Source of the DNA: JARFVT01 sp036677425
GTDB lineage: Bacteria; Pseudomonadota; Alphaproteobacteria; UBA8366; Aestuariispiraceae
Direction: 5' to 3'
NCBI GenBank assembly: GCA_036677425.1
Contig: JARFVT010000013.1
Span: 2,046,001 to 2,110,000, forward strand
DNA: 64,000 nucleotides
Shown: positions 44,964 through 55,017 of the stretch, piece by piece
How positions within the stretch are numbered: the first letter of the stretch is position 1
Layout: each line of letters starts with the position of its first letter
Notes under the pieces: generated by a model
Seen by the model: the letters and a program-made list of their open reading frames with translations, nothing else
What the model was told of the DNA's origin: nothing
Databases searched by the model: none
Position numbers and translations under genes: made by a program

Positions 44964-45788
44964 ATGTCATTTAACATAAAGTTTTGGGGCGTGCGTGGTT
45001 CAATCGCTTGCCCATCACCCAACCATATTGGTTTTGGTGGTAATACTAGCTGTGTTGAAATGTCAGTCGGGGGTGAAAAATTTATATTTGATGCCGGCAC
45101 AGGGATACGCAATCTCGGTAAATGGTTATTAAAAGAAAATATCAAAACCGCCCATATAATGATGTCGCATACACATTGGGATCATATTAATGGCTTCCCA
45201 TTCTTTACACCCGCCTTTGTTCCTGGAAAAACATTTAAGATTATGGCTGGTCATGTTATAGAAAAGGGTGGCATTAAAGAGGTATTGCGCGGGCAAATGT
45301 CCCAACCATTTTTTCCCGTACCGTTGGAGGCAATGAATAAGCAGCTGCAATTTGAAGATTTTACTGCTGGCGATAGTCTTTCCATCTCGCCAGAGATAAT
45401 AATACGTACAACAATGTTAAATCACCCCAATGGGGCAACTGGTTACCGCGTTGAATATAAAGGAAAATCTGCATGTTATATAACTGATACTGAGCATATT
45501 CCAGGCATCCCTGATCAAAATATTCTAGCGCTCATCGAAGGAGCAGATCTAGTAATTTATGATTCAACCTATACAGAAGAAGAGTTTCCATCAAAACTTG
45601 GCTGGGGGCATTCAACATGGGAAGAAGGGGTTAAATTATGCAAAATGGCTAACGTAAAAAAACTAGCTATTTTTCATCATGACCCTGAACATGAAGATGA
45701 TTTTATGGCTAATATTGAAATAAAAGCCCATGAGAAATGGCATGGTGCTTTCGTCGCACGCGAAAATATGTCAATTAATTTATTATAA
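44964..45788 (+). CDS. MBL-fold metallo-hydrolase
   Basis: 274 residues. The start MSFNIKFWGVRGSIACP and GFGGNTSCVEM match a PhnP-like/metallo-beta-lactamase subgroup. The zinc motif HTHWDHINGFPFF (about 67-79) has HxHxDH, with later ligands in YITDTEH and a C-terminal FHHDPEH. It is a hydrolase of phosphodiester- or ester-type substrates, with the substrate unknown. A GAF/HD-GYP gene follows after 47 nt on the same strand, so a cyclic-nucleotide link is plausible. Confidence 0.85.
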   Translation: MSFNIKFWGVRGSIACPSPNHIGFGGNTSCVEMSVGGEKFIFDAGTGIRNLGKWLLKENIKTAHIMMSHTHWDHINGFPFFTPAFVPGKTFKIMAGHVIEKGGIKEVLRGQMSQPFFPVPLEAMNKQLQFEDFTAGDSLSISPEIIIRTTMLNHPNGATGYRVEYKGKSACYITDTEHIPGIPDQNILALIEGADLVIYDSTYTEEEFPSKLGWGHSTWEEGVKLCKMANVKKLAIFHHDPEHEDDFMANIEIKAHEKWHGAFVARENMSINLL

Positions 45789-45835
45789 TATTTAATTTAA
45801 TTACTAGACCCGTTATTGCGCAACCAGAGAAAAAC

Positions 45836-47605
45836 ATGACAAATATTAAAGATTATAATAACGGCAATATATTAAATAATGAAATAACTGATCGCCGTGA
45901 AAGGTTATCAGGCCGTCGCATCAGCGAACAAATGACACATAGACTGATCGCTCTAGGAATTGCTTTATCTTCAGAACGCGATATAAACCGTTTGCTTGAA
46001 ATAATTTTATTAGAGGCAAAAGAAATATGTAATGCCGATGGCGGCACGCTTTATTTAGTATCCGACGATGAAGAAACATTGTCTTTTGAAATAATTATTA
46101 ATGACAGCCTAAATATAGCCATGGGTGGAACAACTGGCAAAGATATAACTTTTCCACCAATCGCATTATTTAAAGACGGTAATGCAAATTTAAATAATGT
46201 TGCATCGGCCGTATTTCATAATCGCAAAATAAGCAATATTAACGACGCATATGAAGATAAATCATATGATTTTAGCGGCACAAAATCTTTTGATAAAAAT
46301 ACGGGATATAGATCAAAGTCATTCTTGACTGTGCCGTTAATAAATAATGATGATGAAGTAATTGGCATATTACAATTGATAAATGCCAGAGATGAAAACG
46401 GAAAAACAATTCATTTTACTTCTTCACTTCAACCAGTAATTGAGTCATTAACCAGCCAAGCCGCAGTTTCCGTTGAAAATCAACAATTAATCAAAGCCCA
46501 GCAGCAATTATGGAATTCATTAATTGAAATGTTAGCATCGGCAATCGATGAGAAATCTCCATATACGGGTGGACATTGCCAACGGGTTCCAGAAATAACC
46601 AAAATGTTAGCCCAAGAAGCATGCAAATCCAACGATGGGATATTTACTGATTTTAATTTAAATAAAAATGAATGGTATGAATTGCATGTGGCGGCATGGT
46701 TGCATGATTGCGGTAAAATAATAACCCCAGAACATATTGTTGATAAGGCTTCAAAATTAGAAACTATTTATAATCGTATTCATGAAGTCAGGGCAAGGTT
46801 TGAAATTTTACGACGCGATGCGGAAATTAAATATTTAAAAAAATGTATGGCTGGCAATGATAAGATCAAAGCAGAAACCGAATTTAATGCAACAACTATA
46901 CGTCTTGAAAAAGAATTTGCATTTATCGCCGAGACAAATATTGGTGGTGAATTTATGGATGATGAAGATATTGAATATCTAAAACTCATTGGTAAGCAAC
47001 AATGGACAAGATATTTTAGTCGTAAACAAGGCCTTAGCCCAGCTGAGGAACAGCAGGCTGTTGATAATCCACATCCTGAAGCACCCGCCACAGAATATTT
47101 ATTAGCCGACTTAGAGCAGCATAAAATCGATAGATATAATACGGGAGAAATATATAACCTTTCAATTAAGCGCGGCACATTAACCGCAGAGGAAAGATTA
47201 ACAATCAACGCCCATATTACCGATACCATAAATATGCTAAACAAACTACCATTCCCTAAAAAAATGCGCCATGTCTCTGAATATGCTGGTGGTCATCATG
47301 AAAAAATGGACGGCACAGGATATCCTAAGGGGCTTAAACGCGATGAAATGTCAATACCCGCTCGCATCATGGCAATCGCAGATATTTACGAAGCGTTAAC
47401 TGCTGATGATAGGCCATATAAGAAGGCCAAAACCATTAGTGAATCTTTATATATAATGTCTAATATGGCAAAGACATATCATATTGATATAGATATATTT
47501 AATTTATTTTTAACATCAAATACATGGAAAAATTATGCTAAAAAATTCCTATCACCACAACAAATTGATAATGTAGATATTAAAGATTATATCATTAAAG
47601 AATAA
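45836..47605 (+). CDS. GAF domain / HD-GYP phosphodiesterase
   Basis: 589 residues. A GAF domain (about 33-217, with SFLTVPLINNDDEVIGILQL) senses a small ligand. The HD-GYP domain has His290-Asp291 in AAWLHDCGKI, and HHEKMDGTGYPKGL at 487-500. Between them lies an insertion of about 125 residues (about 331-455) of helical, charged sequence, where canonical HD-GYP domains run straight on. The enzyme should hydrolyse c-di-GMP. The proximal MBL-fold gene may act on the same signal or product. Confidence 0.92.
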   Translation: MTNIKDYNNGNILNNEITDRRERLSGRRISEQMTHRLIALGIALSSERDINRLLEIILLEAKEICNADGGTLYLVSDDEETLSFEIIINDSLNIAMGGTTGKDITFPPIALFKDGNANLNNVASAVFHNRKISNINDAYEDKSYDFSGTKSFDKNTGYRSKSFLTVPLINNDDEVIGILQLINARDENGKTIHFTSSLQPVIESLTSQAAVSVENQQLIKAQQQLWNSLIEMLASAIDEKSPYTGGHCQRVPEITKMLAQEACKSNDGIFTDFNLNKNEWYELHVAAWLHDCGKIITPEHIVDKASKLETIYNRIHEVRARFEILRRDAEIKYLKKCMAGNDKIKAETEFNATTIRLEKEFAFIAETNIGGEFMDDEDIEYLKLIGKQQWTRYFSRKQGLSPAEEQQAVDNPHPEAPATEYLLADLEQHKIDRYNTGEIYNLSIKRGTLTAEERLTINAHITDTINMLNKLPFPKKMRHVSEYAGGHHEKMDGTGYPKGLKRDEMSIPARIMAIADIYEALTADDRPYKKAKTISESLYIMSNMAKTYHIDIDIFNLFLTSNTWKNYAKKFLSPQQIDNVDIKDYIIKE

Positions 47606-47622
47606 TAAGATTAAAATAATAT

Positions 47623-48027
47623 TTATATAATATTATTAATGCATTCGCATTGTGCTGCCGCGCTGGCTTCATCATATTCAATCATATCACCATGCCACCA
47701 CACAGGGTTTGGCCAAGCGTCATCATCAAAATAACGACCGATAATATGAATATGCAATTGTGAAACCATATTACCAAGCGCACCAATATTAATTTTATCC
47801 AATGAGAACTCAACCGTCATTGATTTTGATAAATTGCTAATTTCATCTATTAATAAATATCTATCACTATCATTTAATTGGTAAATTTCTTTTATATCAT
47901 TCTTTCTTGGCACAAGAATAACCCATGGATAGCGGCAATCATTCATTAATAACAACCGCGATAATTTCATATCGGCGATAAAATAAGTATCATCATCTAA
48001 TCTGTTATTTAATATGAAATCAGCCAT
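47623..48027 (-). CDS. HIT-family nucleotide-binding protein
   Basis: 134 residues. The HIT triad reads QLHIHIIGRY near residue 91; the first His is Gln, a variant I recall from a proteobacterial HIT subgroup with the same downstream AWPNPVWW. An N-terminal LLMNDCRYPWVILVPRK is also typical. Members hydrolyse AMP- or other nucleoside-linked substrates such as AppppA-type dinucleotides. It converges on the HD-GYP gene. Confidence 0.88.
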   Translation of the reverse strand: MADFILNNRLDDDTYFIADMKLSRLLLMNDCRYPWVILVPRKNDIKEIYQLNDSDRYLLIDEISNLSKSMTVEFSLDKINIGALGNMVSQLHIHIIGRYFDDDAWPNPVWWHGDMIEYDEASAAAQCECINNII

Positions 48028-48073
48028 GGTTAATTTTATTAAACTTTATTATTAAATTAAACTTATTACAAAT

Positions 48074-48817
48074 TTATGATTTACGGAAAACCCAATTGGC
48101 AGCAAAACCAGCAATCGCCGCAATCAATATGGCAATAATACCATAAAGAGCCGAATATTGATGGGCAAAACTATATATTTCCGCACCTAAGCCAACTTTA
48201 TTGATGAATAATGGCGTTGTTGTTGCGCTTTTTACTTCACCGTTATTAATAAGCAATGTTTCAATAATATATGTTCCCGTTGGCACATTAACAGGAAATA
48301 TAACGCTGCTGCGAAATAATTCCCCGCCGCGACGCTGCACTATACTAGGTTTAATCGAATAAAGCCCAGCCTTCTGTTTATTTCTAATAAGCGCTTGCCT
48401 AAATGGACTTATATGCCGCTTTGGTAAATCCTCAACCGCATTAAACCTTACATTATCAGAACCAATTTCATGACGTTGTCTTGCCGATAATGGCAAACCA
48501 AAAAATTTAGTATTAGTTATCGCCATATGATAAAATGATGGTACGCCTTCAAATGTAACAGATTTTTCATTCATCCAAATGCCACCAATTCGTGCCTTTT
48601 TTCTTGTTATAACTTTTTCTCTTGGCCCTTTAACAGTAATAACAATTGTGCCTTCGCCATCTGTAGAGCCAAATAATAATAATTCAGTACCAGTGAAGCT
48701 GGTAGTGATAGAAATCATATGTTTTGATAAATCGGCAACTAATAATTCAGCTTTTTCTATTAGAGGAAAATGAATGATGATAGCAATTAGGATTAATATA
48801 AAACGCATGTTGATCAA
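48074..48817 (-). CDS. TIGR02186 family membrane protein
   Basis: 247 residues with an N-terminal signal-like helix and a single C-terminal membrane helix (about 225-243, ALYGIIAILIAAIAGFAANWVF). The periplasmic part contains ISITTSFTGTELLLFGSTDGEG and a GTIVITVKGP segment that is typical of this alphaproteobacterial family. It overlaps the TauE-like gene by 4 nt, a constant pairing. The function is unknown; it probably assists anion transport. Confidence 0.85.
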   Translation of the reverse strand: MINMRFILILIAIIIHFPLIEKAELLVADLSKHMISITTSFTGTELLLFGSTDGEGTIVITVKGPREKVITRKKARIGGIWMNEKSVTFEGVPSFYHMAITNTKFFGLPLSARQRHEIGSDNVRFNAVEDLPKRHISPFRQALIRNKQKAGLYSIKPSIVQRRGGELFRSSVIFPVNVPTGTYIIETLLINNGEVKSATTTPLFINKVGLGAEIYSFAHQYSALYGIIAILIAAIAGFAANWVFRKS

Positions 48818-49737
48818 TGCCCACCACTTAGGCCAATTGAAAAAACATCATCTGGCGTTAAGATAAGATCAAATATTATTTTACCACACACCATTAACAC
48901 CATAACTGCTAATAATATGCGTAATTGTTCGCCATTTAATTTTGTACCAACCCTTGTACCAATTTGCGCGCCAATGACGCCACCAATCAATAACAATACC
49001 GCCAACATAATATCAACGGTCTGGTTCATATATGATTGTAAAAAAGTCGCATTAGCAGTTACGAATATTATTTGAAATAATGACGTGCCAATAACAACAT
49101 TTGTCGGCATGCCAAGCAGATAAATCATTGCAGGAACCATAACGAAACCACCGCCAACACCCATTATCGCACTTAAAATACCAACAAAACAACCAATCAC
49201 CAATGGCAATAAGGCACTGATATATAACTTAGACTTACGAAACCGCATTTTAAATGGCAGGCCGTGCAGCCAGTTATGTTGATGTAATTTACGAGCTTTT
49301 GCGGCAGTTCCACGGCGTTTAACAAACATTGCCCGAAGCCCTTCAACAAGCATTAATGAACCAATTATTCCTAAAAAAACCACATAGGATAATTTAATTA
49401 CCAGATCAATTTGACCAAGCGTTCGCAGCCATGCAAATATCCAAACACCAGCGGTCGAGCCAATCACACCACCAACAAGCAATATTGATCCCATTTTAAA
49501 ATCAACATTATTACGTCGCCAATGTGCCAATACGCCCGATACAGATGATGCAACAATTTGGTTGGCTTCGGTTGCAACGGCAACCGGTGATGGGATGCCA
49601 ATGAACATTAATAATGGCGTCATCAAAAACCCGCCGCCAACGCCAAAAATACCTGATAACATACCAACGCCAACGCCCATGCCTAATATTATAAAAATAT
49701 TGACCGAAACTTCTGCTATGGGTAAATAGACATTCAT
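48814..49737 (-). CDS. TauE/SafE-family sulfite exporter-like permease
   Basis: 307 residues with about eight membrane helices and two internal repeats of GxGGGFxxxPxL (GVGGGFLMTPLLMFIGIPSP and later GVGGGFVMVPAMIYLLGMP). The family exports sulfite or sulfonates. It is coupled to the TIGR02186 gene downstream and diverges from tusA. The sulfur context suggests transport of an oxidised sulfur anion, but the substrate is not shown by the sequence. Confidence 0.9.
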   Translation of the reverse strand: MNVYLPIAEVSVNIFIILGMGVGVGMLSGIFGVGGGFLMTPLLMFIGIPSPVAVATEANQIVASSVSGVLAHWRRNNVDFKMGSILLVGGVIGSTAGVWIFAWLRTLGQIDLVIKLSYVVFLGIIGSLMLVEGLRAMFVKRRGTAAKARKLHQHNWLHGLPFKMRFRKSKLYISALLPLVIGCFVGILSAIMGVGGGFVMVPAMIYLLGMPTNVVIGTSLFQIIFVTANATFLQSYMNQTVDIMLAVLLLIGGVIGAQIGTRVGTKLNGEQLRILLAVMVLMVCGKIIFDLILTPDDVFSIGLSGGH

Positions 49738-49849
49738 ATATTTAACTATTTCATAATATTTTAAAAGTTAGATTATTAAACTAATATAACAGCAAATGTT
49801 AATCTTTTATTTAGGGCTATTACCCCAAATAAAATTTATAAGGATAATG

Positions 49850-50071
49850 ATGAAAAAGCAAGTATTAGACGCGATAGGGCTATTATGCCCATTACCAGTC
49901 TTAAAAGCTGCCAAATTACTAAAAACTATGAATAATGGCGATATATTAGATATCATGGCAACTGACCCTGGTTCAAAAGAAGATTTTAAAAATTTTTGTC
50001 TCGCCAAGGGATATCAATTAATTAAAAACACCGAACTTGACGGCATATTAAGTTATCAAATAAAAAAATAA
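49850..50071 (+). CDS. tusA: TusA-family sulfurtransferase
   Basis: 73 residues starting MKKQVLDAIGLLCPLPVLKAA. The ATG at 49850 was chosen over neighbouring starts because AAGGATA lies 5 nt before it. The CPxP motif (LLCPLPVL) carries the sulfur-accepting cysteine. It relays sulfur for tRNA thiolation, molybdopterin or sulfur oxidation. It diverges from the TauE/TIGR02186 pair. Confidence 0.9.
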   Translation: MKKQVLDAIGLLCPLPVLKAAKLLKTMNNGDILDIMATDPGSKEDFKNFCLAKGYQLIKNTELDGILSYQIKK

Positions 50072-50079
50072 TAATTGAT

Positions 50080-51657
50080 TTATTTGCCAAGCTTGTCCTC
50101 AATTAACCGACATGTTTCATCAATGCCATAAAGGGCAATGAATGATCCCATGCGCGGCCCTTGTTGTTGGCCTAATAAAATATGATAACATGCCTTGAAC
50201 CAATCGCGTAGATTATCATATTGATGTATTTTGCCGATTTCAAAACTTTGGCTTTGAATATCACTGGCAGAGCTATCTTTTGCTATATCATTCATCATTG
50301 CCAATAAATCTTCCAGTGCTGCGCGGTCTATGCCGGTTGGCAGTAGAAATTCTTTATATGGCTTAACAAAGTCACGGTAATAAGCAATGGCATAACCAAC
50401 CATTTTATCCAACATTGGATTGTCGATGGCATTAGCAGCAGCATCATATTTTGAGATAAAGCCCCATAATATTTGCTTATCTTCGCTATTACAAACCGCA
50501 ACCAAATTTAATAATAATGCAAAGGATAGCGGATGTTTTTCCGCTGGTAAATCGCCATTATGAATATGCCATAACGGGCTTTCTAATTTTGCCGCCGCGT
50601 CTAATTTGGAAAATTTTTCGCTATGTTGAAGATACTCATCAACATTTTTTGGTATTATATCGAAAAACAGCCGCTTGCCAGTTTTCGGCTTAACATACAT
50701 GAATAATGATAGGCTTTCAGGCGGGGCATATTTTAACCAATCTTCGATAGTTAGGCCATTGCCCTTTGATTTTGAAATTTTTTCACCATTCTCATCGAGA
50801 AATAATTCATAAGTTAATGTCTCCGGTGGTTTTGCCCCCAAGGCACGGGTTATTTTGGTCGATAATTTCACCGAATCGATTAAGTCTTTACCCGACATTT
50901 CATAATCCACGCCAAGCGCCGCCCAACGCATGCCCCAATCAGGTTTCCATTGTAATTTGACCTTGCCACCTGTAACTCTGGTTTCTATTTTCTCACCATC
51001 TTCGCGTAAATAAATAATTGTACCAGCATCGGGATTAGTTTCAATCACTGGAACTTGTAAAACATTACCAGTTTTTTCGCATATGGGTAAAAATGGGCTA
51101 TAGCTTTGACGGCGTTCCTCGCGCAATGATGGCAGCATAATTTTTTGAATGGCATCATAATTACGTAATATATTTAATAATTCCGTGTCAAATTTGCCCG
51201 ATCGATAAAAATCGGTCGAGCTTTTAAACTCATAATCAAAACCGAATTGATCTAAAAATGCGCGTAGACTGGCATTATTATGATCAGCAAAACTATCATG
51301 ACAGCCAAATGGATCAGGCACAGTGGTTAATGGCTTATTTAAATATTGATGCAACATATCTTGATTAGGTACATTATTTGGCACTTTACGTAGCCCATCC
51401 ATATCATCAGAAAATGCAAATAGCTTGGTCGGTATATCCGATATCATTTCAAATGCATTACGCACCATTGTTGTGCGTAGAACCTCGCCAAATGTGCCAA
51501 TATGCGGCAATCCAGATGGACCATAACCTGTTTCAAATAAAACATAGCCCTTTTTTGGTGGTGCTTTAGTAACGCGTTTTAAAATTTTTGATGCCTCTTG
51601 AAATGGCCATGCTTTGGCATTTAGGGCTAGATCAGATAATTCGCGTATGTTCGACAT
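50080..51657 (-). CDS. lysK: Lysyl-tRNA synthetase, class I
   Basis: 525 residues. The class I signatures are clear: PHIGTFGEVLRT (HIGH-like, about 52-63) and EKISKSKGNGLTIEDWL (KMSKS-like, near 290). This class occurs in alphaproteobacteria and archaea, unlike the class II lysS of most bacteria. It charges tRNA-Lys in the cytoplasm. It converges with tusA with an 8-nt gap. Confidence 0.97.
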   Translation of the reverse strand: MSNIRELSDLALNAKAWPFQEASKILKRVTKAPPKKGYVLFETGYGPSGLPHIGTFGEVLRTTMVRNAFEMISDIPTKLFAFSDDMDGLRKVPNNVPNQDMLHQYLNKPLTTVPDPFGCHDSFADHNNASLRAFLDQFGFDYEFKSSTDFYRSGKFDTELLNILRNYDAIQKIMLPSLREERRQSYSPFLPICEKTGNVLQVPVIETNPDAGTIIYLREDGEKIETRVTGGKVKLQWKPDWGMRWAALGVDYEMSGKDLIDSVKLSTKITRALGAKPPETLTYELFLDENGEKISKSKGNGLTIEDWLKYAPPESLSLFMYVKPKTGKRLFFDIIPKNVDEYLQHSEKFSKLDAAAKLESPLWHIHNGDLPAEKHPLSFALLLNLVAVCNSEDKQILWGFISKYDAAANAIDNPMLDKMVGYAIAYYRDFVKPYKEFLLPTGIDRAALEDLLAMMNDIAKDSSASDIQSQSFEIGKIHQYDNLRDWFKACYHILLGQQQGPRMGSFIALYGIDETCRLIEDKLGK

Positions 51658-51792
51658 TATATATTTCTTTTCATATTAAAATTATTATTTTATAATTTTG
51701 CTGTAAATTATGGTGAAATTAATAGCAAAAAGCCACAAGGTCAATAAGATGATTAATAATGATAAACAATGAATTTAATCGATGAGCAGTGA

Positions 51793-54606
51793 ATGCCACC
51801 AATAACCATACCAGAAGCAACAATATTTTCATTGAGCGTTAATAATTTTGACGCAATTAATAATGACGGCGAGATAATATCTGGCGATCTGCGGACTGCG
51901 ACAAAATTTATTGCCGATTATAATGCTAATAAAAAAATGTTGATATTATGTCATATGCCATCAATTGCTAAACGGTTAAATATTAAACCATTTGCCGCCT
52001 ATGATCTTTTGGAAATATTCGCCTTTGTTAAACCCGCATGTTTCACATTGCCAAATATATCTGGCTTAATTAACGCCTGTGGCCTAATGAGAGACTGTGA
52101 TTTTTCTGTTCCTGAAAGATCAGCAGATTATCCATTGGTGATGCGAGAATTGGTAATTTTTTTACTGCAAGAATTAGCCGAAGATAAAAACCCCGATAGA
52201 TTAAAACCGATTGTTTGGGCTATGGCGCGTGGTGGTTGGTCATGGGCGGCGGTGATATTATTGGCATTGGGCGAGGATCAAGGCAATGCCCAAGCATATG
52301 ATTTAGCTAATAGTAAAAATATTAATAAAAACATAAAGCCAAGCCTTAATATTTGGCACCGGCTGAAAGAATGGCAGGATGAAGCCCCCTTGCCGGCCCC
52401 CGGCAACCACCCTATACACCCGCCTGAAACCCGTCAAAGGCTTGCTGATTTATTAAAATATAATGCCGAACAGCGACCAACACAGGCAGATTTTGCCTCC
52501 GCAGTCAGTGGCGCATTTATCAACCCCATCGATGACAACCCCAATTTTATATTAGCCGAAGCAGGAACGGGAGTTGGCAAAACCCTTGGTTATATAGCCC
52601 ATTCCAGCCTTTGGGCAGAAAAAAATCAATCACCAGTTTGGATATAAACCTATACCAGAAATTTGCAACATCAAATTGACGATGAATTAAGCCGACTTTA
52701 TCCTGATGAAAAAATTAAAGCCAAAAAAGTCATCATTCGCAAAGGTCGTGAGAATTATTTATGCCTGCTTAATTTTGAAGATGAATGCCGTAACAGCAGC
52801 AGCGGCAATGGTAACAATTCAGCAATAATATTAGGGCTAATGGCAAGATGGATCGAATATAGCCGCAATGGAGATTTAAGCGGCGGCGATTTTCCAAGCT
52901 GGCTTAGCGATTTATTCGGTCATAAATATAGCCGTGGGTTAAGCGATCGACGCGGTGAATGTATTCATAGCCTATGCAATCATTACAGCCGCTGTTTCAT
53001 TGAAAATAATATCCGCCGCGCCAAACGCGCCGATTTAATAATCGCCAATCATGCCCTTGTTATGACCCAAGCCAGCAGCGGCGCATTGGATATGAGCGAG
53101 CATAATAATCATTTTATCTTTGATGAAGGCCATCATGTATTTGATGCCGCCGATAGCGCATTTTCCGCCCATCTTTCGGGGCAAGAAGGATGGGAAATGC
53201 GGCGTTGGCTTCGCGGCGTTGACAGCGGCAATAAATCCCGTGCAAAGGGTTTAAAATCACGTTGTCAAGATTTATTGGGGGAGGATTCTGGTAATGCAAA
53301 TGATACAGGCCATAGGGCATTAACTGATTTATTACATGCCGCATTATTTTTACCAAGCGAGGGCTGGCATGACCGCATTGCCACCGGTCGCCCCGTTGGC
53401 ACAACCGAAGAATTTTTACTGGCGATTGGTAAATTATTATATGCCAGAGAAAATTCCAAAAATAACGGTAATGGTCATTATAGTATTGAAAGTGAAGCGG
53501 TTGATATTCCGCCTGAAATAATCAAGCTGGCAAAGATATTAATAAAAAATATCAGCGATATATTACAGCCATTAAAAAAGCTGCAACAATGCCTAAAACA
53601 ACGGCTTGATAGTGATGCCAAAGAATTAGATAGTCAAACCCGCGCCCGCATTGATTTAATATGCAGGTCATTAACATACCGTTGTCAATTAACCATGCAA
53701 GCATGGCAGCAAATGTTAAAAAACTTAATAAAAAACACCGATAATGATTTTGTCGATTGGTTGGCAATTGATCGTATTGATGGGCGTGATGTGGATATTG
53801 GCCTTTATCGCCATTGGATTGATCCGACCATACCATTCATCGAACAGGTGGCAAAACCCGCCCATGCAATTGTTATAACATCGGCAACATTAACCGATGG
53901 TTCAGGCGATATTGAAAAAGACTGGCAAGCAGCCGAAACCAGAACGGGGGCAAAATATTTAAATTCACCCGCCATTCGGGCTATTGTTGCCTCGCCATTT
54001 GACTATGCCAAACAAACCAAGGTTTTTATTATAAATGATGTTGCCAAAAATGAATTAAAATTGCTTGGCGCGGCCTATCGTGAATTAATGCTGGCAGCGG
54101 GCGGCGGCGCATTGGGGTTATTCACCGCCATTTCGCGTCTTCGCGTGATTCATAAAAATATAAAAATACCATTAGAAAATGCGGGCATCCCGCTTTATTG
54201 CCAACATGTGGACGGTCTTAATTTACCAAGCCTAATCGATATTTTTAGAGCCGAAGTCAATTCATGTCTGCTTGGCACTGATGCGGTGCGTGATGGCGTT
54301 GATGTGCCGGGGGAAAGCCTTCGAATGATAATTTTTGATCGTGTGCCTTGGCCTCGACCAACCATATTGCATAAGGCAAGAAGACAGGTTTTTGGCAAAA
54401 AAACCTATGATGATATGCTATGCAGACTTAAATTAAAACAAGCATTCGGGCGTTTGATCCGCCGTAATGATGACAAGGGCGTATTTATCATGTTGGATGC
54501 AATGTTGCCATCAAGGCTGCTTGGTGCATTTCCCGAAGGGGTTGAGATCAAACGGCTTGGCTTGGCAGAAGCAATCACAAAATCCAAGGAGTTTTTAAGT
54601 CGCTGA
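51793..54606 (+). pseudogene. DinG/Rad3-type ATP-dependent DNA helicase, interrupted by an in-frame TAA
   Basis: Read through, this is 937 residues. Motif I is GTGVGKTLGYI (about residue 256); a TAA at 52645-52647 interrupts VWI-stop-TYTRNLQHQ, where close relatives have a serine, so one TCA-to-TAA change explains it. The second part continues in frame with a DEGH box (FIFDEGHHV), Fe-S-like cysteines near CLLNFEDEC and CIHSLCNHYSRC, and motif VI QAFGRLIRR. It would unwind R-loops or damaged DNA. Sequencing error is the likely cause. Confidence 0.85.
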
Positions 54607-54656
54607 TTTTTAAATTATTGATTTTCATATAATAATTATATAGCCATAAATTATGG

Positions 54657-54929
54657 TTATTCTGGCAACATATGGCGTATTTTCATTGGCAATATCGGGT
54701 CAATATCGGCCCATTTGGCAAATTCTATTAAATCTGGCTCATGAGATAATAAATAATCCAGAATTCCCGCTTGAAATGCGGGGTCTGTTATCGCCGCAGC
54801 AATATCATCACTATCAAATCCTGTTAAGGAGAAAAAACGATACATGCGGTCATCATCTTCGGCGATGAATGCTAATGCCTTGATTGCCATATCTTCTGCT
54901 TGTTGAATTTTATGTTTATTATTTTCCAT
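54657..54929 (-). CDS. DUF3572 family protein
   Basis: 90 residues, all helical: AEDMAIKALAFIAEDDDRMY, FFSLTGFDSDDIAAAITDPA, QAGILDYLLSHEPDLIEFAK. This matches a small alphaproteobacterial family of unknown function. No membrane or signal segment is visible. It converges with the helicase gene (50-nt gap) and diverges from the cupin gene. Confidence 0.8.
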   Translation of the reverse strand: MENNKHKIQQAEDMAIKALAFIAEDDDRMYRFFSLTGFDSDDIAAAITDPAFQAGILDYLLSHEPDLIEFAKWADIDPILPMKIRHMLPE

Positions 54930-55017
54930 ATTTAATTATAAGATATAATATCGATAAAATAAATATATTTGCATGCTTGATATTTTAATTATATGAATAT
55001 GATTTTTATGGTGTAAT

